From: Colimorpha sp045222295 | Lineage (GTDB): Bacteria; Bacteroidota; Bacteroidia; Bacteroidales; P3 | Reading direction: 5' to 3' | Assembly: GCA_045222295.1 (NCBI GenBank) | Contig: JBGUXP010000019.1 | Location: 53,110-117,109 of the forward strand | Length of the DNA: 64,000 bases | Shown here: piece after piece, positions 27,090-34,973 of the stretch | Position numbering within the stretch: the first letter of the stretch is position 1 | Layout: each line of letters opens with the position of its first letter | Notes under the pieces: generated by a model | Databases searched by the model: none | Seen by the model: the letters and a program-made list of their open reading frames with translations, nothing else | What the model was told of the DNA's origin: nothing | Translations under genes and position numbers: made by a program

Positions 27090-27167
27090 CTAACACCTTA
27101 CCAAGTCTTTCCCAACTCCTACTCAACTCCTACCACGGTAGGAGATGATAGGGAGATGATAGGGAGA
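27090..27167 (-). repeat. Dispersed intergenic repeat, copy 2 (taggag family)
   Basis: Read on the minus strand this matches 1945-2029: TCTCCCTAT, CTCCTACC-GGTAGGAG hairpin (27127-27144, loop AC), GAGTAGGAGTTGGGAAAGA and a GTAAGGTGTTAG tail. It lies between the terminator of the DUF5686 gene and the 3' end of the minus-strand operon and could act as its terminator. Confidence 0.6.
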
Positions 27168-27177
27168 AGGCAGGCCG

Positions 27178-27627
27178 TTATACCATGGCGTGTACCAGCT
27201 TTTCCAGGTATCGGGCATCTGTGTCGTCGAAGGTGCCGAGCTCGCGGCTGTCGATGTCCAGGACGGCGATGATGTCATCACCTTTGAATACCGGCACCAC
27301 TATCTCGCTTCGGCTCTCGCTGCTGCAGGCTATGTGGTCGGTAAATTTCTCAACGTCAGGCACTACCACCGTCTTTCGCTCCTTCCACGCCGTCCCGCAG
27401 ACACCACGCCCGTAGCTGATATGCACGCAGGCTATCGGTCCCTGGAACGGCCCTAGAATTAGTTCTTCATTTATCGCAACGCGATAGAATCCTGTCCACC
27501 AGAAACCAAACTTCTGGTGCAGCAGTGCTGCCACATTGGCCATCTTGGCAATCATGTCTGTCTCGCCCTCGCAGAGCGCTTTCACCTGCGGTAGTAGGGC
27601 GGCGTATTTCTCTTCTTTGGTCTTCAT
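27178..27627 (-). CDS. msrC: Free methionine-(R)-sulfoxide reductase (GAF domain)
   Basis: The 149-residue protein is a single GAF domain with the fRMsr signature: NVAALLHQKFGFWWTGFY, then three conserved cysteines in PIACVHISYGRGVCGTAW and DHIACSSESRSEIVVPV. fRMsr reduces free Met-R-O using the Cys pair, with thioredoxin as electron donor, so it repairs oxidised methionine in the cytoplasm. It is the last gene of a minus-strand operon with GH3 and GH29 enzymes (11 bp gap). A GAF sensor role is unlikely because all catalytic cysteines are present. Confidence 0.9.
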   Translation of the reverse strand: MKTKEEKYAALLPQVKALCEGETDMIAKMANVAALLHQKFGFWWTGFYRVAINEELILGPFQGPIACVHISYGRGVCGTAWKERKTVVVPDVEKFTDHIACSSESRSEIVVPVFKGDDIIAVLDIDSRELGTFDDTDARYLEKLVHAMV

Positions 27628-27638
27628 TGTTTTTGTCT

Positions 27639-28889
27639 TTAAGGTCTCTTTTTTTTCTTCACCATTGCATAGGGCGCTTCGTCGATGAGGGTTATCTCAT
27701 ACTGCTGTTTCCCGTCTTTGCTCTGCGTGTAGCGCTTGTTGCCGTCGCAGTAGGGGTAGAGGGGGCGGGTTCCGTAGATGGCGTAGCCGTTCTTTTCCAA
27801 CCACTTGCCAATCTCTTCCATGCGTTGGAGGGCTTCGGTGGGGAGGTTGCCGTCGGCATCGGGTCCCACGTTGAGCAGCAGGTTGCCGCCCTTGGCTACT
27901 ACGTCAACAAGCATGTGGATGAGTGTCTTGGCGCTCTTGTAGTTGTCGTTGGGCACATAGCTCCAGCTGTCGCCCATGGTCATACAGGTCTCCCAAGGGT
28001 AGGGGAGGAGAGTGTCGGGTACCTGCTTCTCGGGGGTGCGGTAGTTCTCGTAGCGGCCACCGACGCTACGGTCTACGATAATCATCTGGGGGTTCTTGTT
28101 GCGTGCGGTAGTGGCAACGCGGTGCATGTCCAGTTCCTGCACCTGGCCGCTGCAACCCAGCCAAGGACGCGTCTCGTCGTTGACGCTCCATGCTGGACGC
28201 ACCCATCCACCGTCGAGCCAGAGGATGTCCACGGTGCCGTAGTTGTGTGTCAGCTCATGCAGCTGGTTGTAGGTGAAGTCGCAGTAGCGCTGCCAGCGGT
28301 CGGGATGGTCGGCGATGGAATAGTTGACGTTGCGGTCGGGCGTGGCCCACTCGTGGGCCCAGTAGTCGTCGCAGTGCCAGTCGGGCTTGCTGAAATAGAG
28401 GCCTATCCACATCTTCTCGGCGCGGAAGGCATCCACCACACCGCGCGTGAAGTCGTTCTTGGCTGGGCAGTCTTTTCCCATGCTGGTATAGTCGGTATAG
28501 CGGCTGTCGAACATGCAGAAACCGTCGTGGTGTTTGGTGGTGAAGACCACGTACTTCATGCCGCCCTTCTTGGCTGCTGCTGCCCAGCTTTTGGGGTCGA
28601 AATGCTTGGGTTTGAAAGTCTTGTTTAGCGCCCAGTATTCGCGCTTGTAGTCCTCGTAGTTGGCTCCGTTCCTATTGATCCACGGCTCATTACAGAGGTT
28701 CCAGCTCTCCACGATGCCCCACTGTGCATAAATACCCCAGTGCATCATAAAGCCGAACTTCAGGTCCTGCCACTCGCCAATGCGGTTGACAATCAAAGGA
28801 TTGGTTTCGGGAATTGAGTCGTGTTGAGCCTTCACTTGGCCCATTAAACCCATTAAGCCCATCAGGCCTATAATAATTGTTTTCTTCAT
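27639..28889 (-). CDS. GH29 alpha-L-fucosidase, secreted
   Basis: The 416-residue protein has a short signal peptide with a GLMGLMGLMG repeat ending VKAQ. The GH29 core shows KFGFMMHWGIYAQWGIVESW, KYVVFTTKHHDGFCMFDS, GLYFSKPDWH, and the nucleophile Asp in VDILWLDGGW; KGGNLLLNVGPDADGNL closes the barrel. It should remove alpha-linked fucose from host or plant glycans in the periplasm. Its start overlaps the stop of the GH3 gene by 4 bp, indicating translational coupling and a joint oligosaccharide-trimming role. It lacks a C-terminal carbohydrate-binding module, ending in KKKKRP. Confidence 0.92.
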   Translation of the reverse strand: MKKTIIIGLMGLMGLMGQVKAQHDSIPETNPLIVNRIGEWQDLKFGFMMHWGIYAQWGIVESWNLCNEPWINRNGANYEDYKREYWALNKTFKPKHFDPKSWAAAAKKGGMKYVVFTTKHHDGFCMFDSRYTDYTSMGKDCPAKNDFTRGVVDAFRAEKMWIGLYFSKPDWHCDDYWAHEWATPDRNVNYSIADHPDRWQRYCDFTYNQLHELTHNYGTVDILWLDGGWVRPAWSVNDETRPWLGCSGQVQELDMHRVATTARNKNPQMIIVDRSVGGRYENYRTPEKQVPDTLLPYPWETCMTMGDSWSYVPNDNYKSAKTLIHMLVDVVAKGGNLLLNVGPDADGNLPTEALQRMEEIGKWLEKNGYAIYGTRPLYPYCDGNKRYTQSKDGKQQYEITLIDEAPYAMVKKKKRP

Positions 28890-31009
28890 TTTCTGTTGTG
28901 ATATGTGAAAGGTATGTCTACTAGGTCGCGGTCGTCGCTGCTGAAGCCTACCTGCAAGGTGAACTCGGTGCCGTCCTTGGGCTCTTCCATCTGGCCGGTC
29001 TTGGGATTGAACTGGCGGAACCAGAAGGGGTCGAGGGCTATCTTGAATGGCTCTTTATGGTCAAAATCGACAGTCTGGATTGGCTTCACCGCTATCAACT
29101 GCTTGACCGGGCCGTCTGGGTCGTTCTCATTCTTGAGGTAGACCTGCACTACGGTACGGTGGAAGAAGGCCGGAGCCTCGGTGTGGCATTGGCTCACCAG
29201 CCCTTCGACGGTGAAGTTGGCTTCGTCTATGGTAGGAGCACCCCACAGCTGGTGGTAGCTGTAGCTGAGGCCGTAGCCGAAGGGGAACTCCACACGCTCG
29301 CGGTCGGCGTAGCGGTAGGTGCGGCCCTGCATATTGTAGTCCGAGAAGTCGGGAAGGTCGGAGGTCGAGCGGTAGAAGGTGACGGGCAGGCGGCCGAAGT
29401 CGTCGCGACAGCCGTAGAGCAGGTCGCGCACGGCGGTGCCCATTTCCTGGCCACCATACCAAGCCACCAGCACGGCGTCGCAGTCGTCGATGACGTTCTC
29501 CAGCGCGATGGCCGAGCCAGTGCAGAGCACCAGCACCACGCGGTACCCTTGGGCCTTGAAGGCTTTGATTTCCGCCACCTGCTCTTTTGGAAGTTCTATC
29601 AGGGTGCGGTCACCACGGTAAAAACCTTCTTTCTCCACTGGCAGTTCCTCGCCCTCAAGTTGGGGATTCAATCCTCCGGCATAGATTAATATAGGTCCAC
29701 GTCCTTCCTCATGCGACATCTTCTTCACACAGTGTGAGGAGGGAGGGGTTTGCAGTCCTTCGCCGATGGTAACGGTGTGTCGTGGTGTGCCGTTGTAGTT
29801 GCCCAGGGGCATGATGCTGTCCCACATGTTGGGACCTTCGAGGCGCAGGGAGTCTTCCACTTGGAGCGGTAAAATGCCGTCGTTCTTCAGCAGCACCATA
29901 CTCTGAGTATAAAATCCCAATGCGTCAATGTCATATTCGCTCACTTCGTCGGCCTCTTTGGGCTCGTCGGTGACACGTAGGCGCACATGGAGGATGCGGC
30001 GCACATGCTCGTCGACCTTGCTCTCAGGCACCAGTCCTTGCTGCACAGCCTCGCGCAAGGCAGGAAGACCGCTGCCGCACTCGAGGTCCACCTCGTGCCC
30101 GAAGGCGTCGCCGTAGGCCGCGGCGGCGGTGGCGTGGGTGCGGTGGCGCGGGATGACGGTGTCGGTTTCGTATGCGTCGTTCAAAGCCCAGCAGTCGGTG
30201 ACGAGGATGCCGTCATACTGCCACTCATTCCTCAGAATATCAAATAGTTCCTTGTTAGTACAGCACGGCTCGCCATTCAAGCGATTGTATCCGCACATCA
30301 CCTGCTGCACGTCGCTGTTCTTGATGATATACTCAAATGCCGGCAGGTAGGTCGAACGCAGGTCGCGGTCGCTGACTCGGCTGTCGAACTCGTGTCGGAT
30401 ACCTTCAGGGCCACTGTGTACGGCGAAATGCTTGAGGCAGGCGGCGGTAATCAATGGGTTTCCAACATAGTTCTCGGCCCAGGCGTGCTGCAGGCCGTCG
30501 ACACAGGCTTTGCCCATCATGGCGGTGAGGTAGGGATCTTCGCCGTAGGTCTCCATGCCGCGGCCCCAGCGCGGGTCGCGGAATATATTGATGTTTGGGG
30601 TGAAAAATGTGAGACCCGTGTAGTCGCTGTAACCGCCGGTATCCTGCGCCTGATGGTATTTGTAACGCGCTTCGTTGGCCACGAGGGTGAAGGCTGTCTG
30701 TAGCATCCCGGGATCGAAACTTGCCGCCATGGCAATGGGCATAGGATAAACCCTCGCCTTGCCGGCGCGTCCCACGCCGTGCAGCGCCTCGTTCCACCAG
30801 CTGTAGGGCTTCAAACCTACGCGCTCGATGGCGGGGTTCTGGTGCACCATAAGGCTCAACTTCTCGTCGAGCGTCAGGTTGTTTATCAGCCATTCCACTC
30901 GCTCGTCGAGGCTCTTGGTGGTGTCCTGCCAAGGGTATTGCTGGGCACAAACCTTTGTGCCGCAAAATATTATTAGTCCGAAGACTAGTGTCGAGAAGTA
31001 TTTTTTCAT
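28886..31009 (-). CDS. GH3 family beta-glycosidase (beta-xylosidase/glucosidase-like), secreted
   Basis: The 707-residue protein has a signal peptide (YFSTLVFGLIIFCGTKVCAQ) and the complete GH3 two-domain layout: YSWWNEALHGVGRAG, FFTPNINIFRDPRWGRGMETYGEDPYL, AACLKHFAVHSGPEG, nucleophile Asp in GILVTDCWALND, the alpha/beta sandwich (SMVLLKNDGILPL), and a fibronectin-like C-terminal domain. The EALHGVG and CGSGLPALREAV features resemble the xylosidase branch of GH3. ATG 31009 is chosen because it directly follows the promoter box; the mRNA would be leaderless. It is the first gene of the GH3-GH29-msrC operon and is divergent from a membrane AraC-type regulator, a likely controller. Confidence 0.9.
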   Translation of the reverse strand: MKKYFSTLVFGLIIFCGTKVCAQQYPWQDTTKSLDERVEWLINNLTLDEKLSLMVHQNPAIERVGLKPYSWWNEALHGVGRAGKARVYPMPIAMAASFDPGMLQTAFTLVANEARYKYHQAQDTGGYSDYTGLTFFTPNINIFRDPRWGRGMETYGEDPYLTAMMGKACVDGLQHAWAENYVGNPLITAACLKHFAVHSGPEGIRHEFDSRVSDRDLRSTYLPAFEYIIKNSDVQQVMCGYNRLNGEPCCTNKELFDILRNEWQYDGILVTDCWALNDAYETDTVIPRHRTHATAAAAYGDAFGHEVDLECGSGLPALREAVQQGLVPESKVDEHVRRILHVRLRVTDEPKEADEVSEYDIDALGFYTQSMVLLKNDGILPLQVEDSLRLEGPNMWDSIMPLGNYNGTPRHTVTIGEGLQTPPSSHCVKKMSHEEGRGPILIYAGGLNPQLEGEELPVEKEGFYRGDRTLIELPKEQVAEIKAFKAQGYRVVLVLCTGSAIALENVIDDCDAVLVAWYGGQEMGTAVRDLLYGCRDDFGRLPVTFYRSTSDLPDFSDYNMQGRTYRYADRERVEFPFGYGLSYSYHQLWGAPTIDEANFTVEGLVSQCHTEAPAFFHRTVVQVYLKNENDPDGPVKQLIAVKPIQTVDFDHKEPFKIALDPFWFRQFNPKTGQMEEPKDGTEFTLQVGFSSDDRDLVDIPFTYHNRK

Positions 31010-31013
31010 AATG

Positions 31014-31021
31014 CAAAGATA
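31014..31021 (-). promoter_or_regulatory. Promoter -7 box of the GH3 operon (leaderless)
   Basis: On the minus strand TATCTTTG ends at 31014, only four bases before the ATG at 31009, so transcription should begin at or one base before the start codon. Confidence 0.7.
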
Positions 31022-31052
31022 CATTTTTTTTTACAAGTTCTATTATTTTTTG

Positions 31053-31060
31053 TATCTTTG
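31053..31060 (+). promoter_or_regulatory. Promoter -7 box of the AraC-like regulator
   Basis: TATCTTTG followed by C lies 44 bp before the ATG at 31105, back to back with the GH3 operon promoter. Confidence 0.65.
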
Positions 31061-31104
31061 CAACCGATAAAAAATGATTGATTGTTGTATAATTCACTGA
31101 TTTT

Positions 31105-32178
31105 ATGAACGAATATTACTTCTATGGATTGGCGGCGATGCTGTATATCACCACTTGCTGGTGTTTTGTGGCGGTGCGCTGGTTCCATGCTTGCCGTGTG
31201 CCGAAGGAGCGTCAGCGCTACATTTGGCCCGACCGCAAGCTGCAGTGTCTCGCCTATTCCATGGCTACCCTCCTCTTACCTTATGTCTTTGATCCCACCA
31301 ACGATGCGGCATGGATGCTCATGAAGTCCTATTTCCCCGCAACCTATTATTTCTATTGTGGCATGCTGCTGCTCTGCTATGCCGGCACCGTGAAGCAGTG
31401 GAACCGCTGGAAATCGGTTAGTTGGGGTGCTGCCATCATCGTCATCGCCACCATGCTCATCCCCGTGCTCAATGCCTGGCTGCCCTTCGAGTTCATGAGT
31501 GCCGAGGGGTTGCATTTCTGGCATTATGCCATCACTATCGAGAGTCTCATCATGATGGTTTTCTGCAGCTTGGCCATGTGGCAGGTGTGGCGCTGGATTA
31601 AAGAGAGCCGTGATGCCAACTATTCCAACCCCGAAGACTTTCCTGTCCGCTATGCCAGCATTGTGCTCTTCTATCCGTTGATTCTCACACCGTTGGTTTG
31701 GCCTGCCTATATCTTTGATTCGCGCATCGGAATGGCTCATCTGCACATTTTGTTGGCGATATTCAACATTGTATTGCTCATCACCGTCATGCCCGCCTGG
31801 CGTCGTAAGGCCATTTTCTCCGAATCAGAAGCGGAAGATTCGGACTTCACCGCCCAGCAGGAGGCCTCTGTCGAGGAACAGCTGGAGCAGGTGGCCTTGG
31901 AGATTAAGGCTTATGTCGAGGAGGAAAAAGCCTACCTTGACAATCATCTGAAGATCGACGATGTGGTGGAACACTGCCATCACGGCCGCACTTATGTCTC
32001 GCTGGCCATCCAGCGTCGCTTCGGCTCTTTCTCCAGCTATGTCAACGGCCTTCGTCTGGCGCACTACGAGCAGTATGTCGTCGAGCACCCCAACGAGACC
32101 AAGGAGTCCGCAGCCCTCTCTTCGGGCTTTCCCTCCTACAACGCCTACTACCGTTCCAAGAAGCGACTCACTAAGTAG
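31105..32178 (+). CDS. Membrane-anchored AraC/XylS-type helix-turn-helix regulator
   Basis: The 357-residue protein has six or so hydrophobic helices in residues 5-235 (YFYGLAAMLYITTCWCFVAV, IIVIATMLIPVLNAW, ILLAIFNIVLLITVMPAW), an acidic and coiled linker, and a C-terminal AraC-like double HTH in shortened form (KIDDVVEHCHHGRTYVSLAIQRRFGSFSSYVNGLRL, FPSYNAYYRSKKR). It likely senses a ligand in the membrane or periplasm and acts on nearby DNA. Two candidate targets flank it: the divergent GH3/GH29 operon and the duplicated promoter block downstream. It ends in a terminator at 32225-32263. Confidence 0.8.
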   Translation: MNEYYFYGLAAMLYITTCWCFVAVRWFHACRVPKERQRYIWPDRKLQCLAYSMATLLLPYVFDPTNDAAWMLMKSYFPATYYFYCGMLLLCYAGTVKQWNRWKSVSWGAAIIVIATMLIPVLNAWLPFEFMSAEGLHFWHYAITIESLIMMVFCSLAMWQVWRWIKESRDANYSNPEDFPVRYASIVLFYPLILTPLVWPAYIFDSRIGMAHLHILLAIFNIVLLITVMPAWRRKAIFSESEAEDSDFTAQQEASVEEQLEQVALEIKAYVEEEKAYLDNHLKIDDVVEHCHHGRTYVSLAIQRRFGSFSSYVNGLRLAHYEQYVVEHPNETKESAALSSGFPSYNAYYRSKKRLTK

Positions 32179-32224
32179 TCGACGACAAACGTTTTTTCTG
32201 TCGGCGAATTACGCGAATTGACAC

Positions 32225-32263
32225 AAAGCCACGCAAGATTTTTCTTTGCGTGGCTTTTTTTTT
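32225..32263 (+). terminator. Terminator after the AraC-like regulator
   Basis: AGCCACGCAA (32227-32236) pairs with TTGCGTGGCT (32246-32255), followed by nine T. Confidence 0.85.
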
Positions 32264-32269
32264 GACTGT

Positions 32270-32475
32270 GTAGCATTTGCTTGATTCGTGCAATTCGTTG
32301 ATGGATAATTCTGCCAGAATATCAGTGATTTGGCTGTTTTTCGTTGCATGGTTTTTTGCCTGTTTTGTACAATTTGCAACGCCTGTTGCCTTCCCTTGCA
32401 ACGAACTTGCAGGCCGTTTGCAAGATATTTGTACCAATTGCAATCTTGGTTTTTAAAAGAGGATGTACTTTTGCA
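32270..32475 (+). repeat. Conserved promoter block, copy A
   Basis: This 206-bp non-coding block matches 34500-34706 at about 90% identity (about 21 differences counted by eye). It ends with the -7 box TACTTTTG (32466-32473) and similarity stops there, so nearly all of it lies upstream of the predicted transcription start. It holds TTGCA elements at 32344, 32374, 32396, 32407, 32418 and 32438. It fills the 349-bp gap before the small-peptide gene. Confidence 0.85.
32466..32473 (+). promoter_or_regulatory. Promoter -7 box of cassette A
   Basis: TACTTTTG followed by CA, identical in cassette B, lies 54 bp before the peptide start at 32528. Confidence 0.7.
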
Positions 32476-32527
32476 TTCGCTTTTGTTTAGATTATTGAAT
32501 CATACATAAAAAAATATTAACAAAACA

Positions 32528-32740
32528 ATGAAAGAAAAGAAACAACATTATGAATCGCCACAGTTGACCACTGTGACCTTCAAGGCCGAAAAGGGCTATG
32601 CCTCCAGCGAGAGGGGCTTCCGTCTGGGCAACGCCTGGAGTGTCGGTCTGCTGGATGCCTGGAGCAATACGCCCTCCAGTGGCGGCAGCAACATCAGCAG
32701 CGGCTGGACCGACAACGGCGGCAGCGCCTGGGAGAATTAA
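32528..32740 (+). CDS. Small peptide of cassette A (conserved N-terminus, variable C-terminus)
   Basis: The 70-residue peptide has no signal sequence. Its N-terminal segment HYESPQLTTVTFKAEKGYA followed by SSE is nearly identical to that of the 61-residue peptide of cassette B (19 of 22 residues), whereas its Gly/Ser/Trp-rich C-terminal 40 residues (ending GGSAWEN) are unrelated. Twelve of the identical residues use different codons, so selection acts on the peptide. Similar short proteins precede surface lipoproteins in other Bacteroidales. The layout resembles a leader-plus-core precursor, but no modifying enzyme or peptidase is adjacent. It lies 41 bp before the lipoprotein gene. Confidence 0.75.
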   Translation: MKEKKQHYESPQLTTVTFKAEKGYASSERGFRLGNAWSVGLLDAWSNTPSSGGSNISSGWTDNGGSAWEN

Positions 32741-32781
32741 ATCAAGTATTAACAGTTAAGAATTAAGAATTATAAAACAAT

Positions 32782-34431
32782 ATGAAGATTAAGACTTTAA
32801 TGGTCGTGGCCCTGATGGGCATCGTTGCGACCGCATGCGAAAAGGACGATGTCACCTCGCAGGAGGATATGACCGTCAAACCCCCCATCACCATCAGCGC
32901 CAACTACGGCGGCCACGGTGCCAAGGTGGCCTACACCGAGGAGGGCGCCAATATCACCGCCACATGGGAGACTGGCGATGAACTCTATGTTGTCTACAAC
33001 GGTGTTGTGAACACCCTTACCCTGGCCAGCGGTGCCGGCACCTCCTCGGCTACCTTCACGGGCACCATCTCGGGCACGCCTTCGGCCACCTCGATGCTCC
33101 TCTGCTATGTGAAAGACAAGAACGCCCCCTCGGCAGTGACCGTGAACACCGACGGTTCCTACACCTACACCTCCGGCACCTTCACCAGCCAGGACGGCAC
33201 CATGGCCAGCGCCGCAAAGTGCAACCTCTACTACGGTGTGGTTCAGTATGGCGATGGCAGCGACATCAGCTGCACCTTCGGCGTCAACACCTCGATGATG
33301 AAGTTCTCCGTGGCGACAGGCCTGGCTGAGAACACCGCCGTCACGCTGAGCTACAAGAGCGATGGCACCACCATTGCCTCTGCCTCTTTCAATGTGGGCG
33401 CCGACGGCACTAACACCGTCTATATGGCCATCCCCGCCGGCAAATACACCGGCGCACAGACACTGGTCTGCAATGACGGTATGGGCAACAGATATTCCAA
33501 CGCCACCGCCACCCTCTCGGCCACTCAGGCCAACTTCGCCGCCGGCGAGACCTACAGCAAGTCCTTCGTGTTCCTCTTCGACGGCACGGGTGCCGTCACT
33601 GCCACCGATGGAGCCATCATCACCGGTTACGGTAGTACAAACTCCACCCATCTCACCATTGCCGATGGTGCCACAGTAGTGCTGGAAAACGTCATTCTCC
33701 CCGCCCTTAACAGCGCAGTAAATAGTTGGGCAGGCATTACTTGCTTGGGCGATGCCACACTTAAGCTTGTCGGAACGAATCAGGCGAGGGGGTATGGCGA
33801 CAATTACCCTGGCATATATGTACCCCAAAACAAAACACTTACCATTGAGGGAACAGGAAGTCTCACTGCCGAATGTCAAATTGATGGCCGTGCAGCCGGC
33901 ATCGGTAGCGGATACGATTTACCCTCAGGCAATATCGTCATTAACAGCGGAAACATAATTGCCAAGGGATATACCGGTGGGGCTGGCATCGGTGGTGCGT
34001 CATGGGGTAGTTGCGGAACCATCACCTTAAATGGCGGTACAATTACTGCTTCAAGTTATGAAAATAAAAATAATGAGCATGCTGGAGGCCAAGGCGCAGG
34101 CATCGGTAGTGGCCAAGGAGCTAACGGTACCTGCGCAGGCATCTCTATCTCTGGAGGCACCATAACTGCTAATGGAGGCACCAAAGCCGCCGGCATTGGC
34201 AGTGGAAAAGGTGGCAGCTGCACAAACGGCGTCACCATTGGAAGCGGCGTCACCAGCGTCACCGCCACAAAAGGTTACTATAGCACAAGTATTATCGGTG
34301 CGGGTTCCGATGGTACCTGCGGCACGGTGACCATCGACGGCATTGAGGGTGCTTCCACCTCAAGCGCGTTCACACACTTCAACTCATCTCTGTCGAACTC
34401 GGACATGACCTGGACGCTGACTCGTAATTAA
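32782..34431 (+). CDS. Fimbrillin-like surface lipoprotein with Gly-rich beta-helix repeats
   Basis: The 549-residue protein has a lipoprotein signal (MKIKTLMVVALMGIVATAC), a fimbrillin-like N-terminal region (KVAYTEEGANITATWETGDELYVVYNG, YMAIPAGKY) and a C-terminal half of repeated AGIGSG, ISGGTITA and GAGIGG units (about 370-510) that suggests a right-handed beta-helix or carbohydrate-binding solenoid. It would be surface-exposed. It follows the small peptide of cassette A and ends at a perfect terminator. The first half is GC-rich while the repeat half uses more A and T, hinting at a composite origin. Ligand unknown. Confidence 0.8.
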   Translation: MKIKTLMVVALMGIVATACEKDDVTSQEDMTVKPPITISANYGGHGAKVAYTEEGANITATWETGDELYVVYNGVVNTLTLASGAGTSSATFTGTISGTPSATSMLLCYVKDKNAPSAVTVNTDGSYTYTSGTFTSQDGTMASAAKCNLYYGVVQYGDGSDISCTFGVNTSMMKFSVATGLAENTAVTLSYKSDGTTIASASFNVGADGTNTVYMAIPAGKYTGAQTLVCNDGMGNRYSNATATLSATQANFAAGETYSKSFVFLFDGTGAVTATDGAIITGYGSTNSTHLTIADGATVVLENVILPALNSAVNSWAGITCLGDATLKLVGTNQARGYGDNYPGIYVPQNKTLTIEGTGSLTAECQIDGRAAGIGSGYDLPSGNIVINSGNIIAKGYTGGAGIGGASWGSCGTITLNGGTITASSYENKNNEHAGGQGAGIGSGQGANGTCAGISISGGTITANGGTKAAGIGSGKGGSCTNGVTIGSGVTSVTATKGYYSTSIIGAGSDGTCGTVTIDGIEGASTSSAFTHFNSSLSNSDMTWTLTRN

Positions 34432-34460
34432 TCCCCCTGTCCTCTTGCAAGCAACATACA

Positions 34461-34493
34461 ACAGCCGCGGGCGTATGCCCGCGGCTGTTTTTT
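34461..34493 (+). terminator. Terminator of cassette A
   Basis: A perfect 12-bp stem (34461-34472 and 34477-34488, loop GTAT) is followed by seven T. Copy B of the promoter block begins seven bases later. Confidence 0.9.
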
Positions 34494-34499
34494 TACTAC

Positions 34500-34706
34500 G
34501 TGGCATTCGCTCGATTCGTGCAATTCGCTGATGGACAATTCTGCCAGAATATCAGTGATTTGGCTGTTTTTTTGTTGCGTAGTTTCTTGCCTGTTTTGTA
34601 CAATTTGCAATGCCTGTTGCCTTCCCTTGCAACGAACTTGCAGGCCGTTTGCAAGAAGTTTGTACCAATTGCAATGTCTGTTTTTGAGATTGGGTGTACT
34701 TTTGCA
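34500..34706 (+). repeat. Conserved promoter block, copy B
   Basis: This 207-bp block is the partner of 32270-32475, in direct orientation, about 90% identical, and ends with TACTTTTG at 34697-34704. The sequences after the box, before the two peptide genes, are not alike. It occupies most of the 334-bp gap between cassettes. Confidence 0.85.
34697..34704 (+). promoter_or_regulatory. Promoter -7 box of cassette B
   Basis: TACTTTTG followed by CA lies 61 bp before the peptide start at 34766. Confidence 0.7.
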
Positions 34707-34765
34707 GCCGAATTGAGAAAAAAATACCGATTAGAATAATCACAATAATATAAACTAACACATCA

Positions 34766-34951
34766 ATGAAAGAAAACGTGAAGAAACACTACGAAGCACC
34801 ACAACTGACGGTGGTGACATTTAAAGCAGAACGCGGTTATGCAAGCAGCGAAGCAAAATTACTAAACACCTTGGCCATCAGTTCGCTGTATCAGAACGAA
34901 GGTTACCAGACATTGGAAGACCGTGGCACAGCCAACAGCTGGACATGGTAG
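34766..34951 (+). CDS. Small peptide of cassette B
   Basis: The 61-residue peptide shares the segment KHYEAPQLTVVTFKAERGYA and SSE with the cassette A peptide, followed by an unrelated tail (LLNTLAISSLYQNEGYQ to NSWTW). There is no signal peptide or membrane segment. Both tails end near a tryptophan (SAWEN, NSWTW), the only C-terminal similarity. It lies 22 bp before its lipoprotein gene, suggesting an operon. The function is unknown; a precursor peptide or regulator of the downstream surface protein are possibilities. Confidence 0.72.
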   Translation: MKENVKKHYEAPQLTVVTFKAERGYASSEAKLLNTLAISSLYQNEGYQTLEDRGTANSWTW

Positions 34952-34973
34952 TGAGAAAGTAAGAACTAAAATA

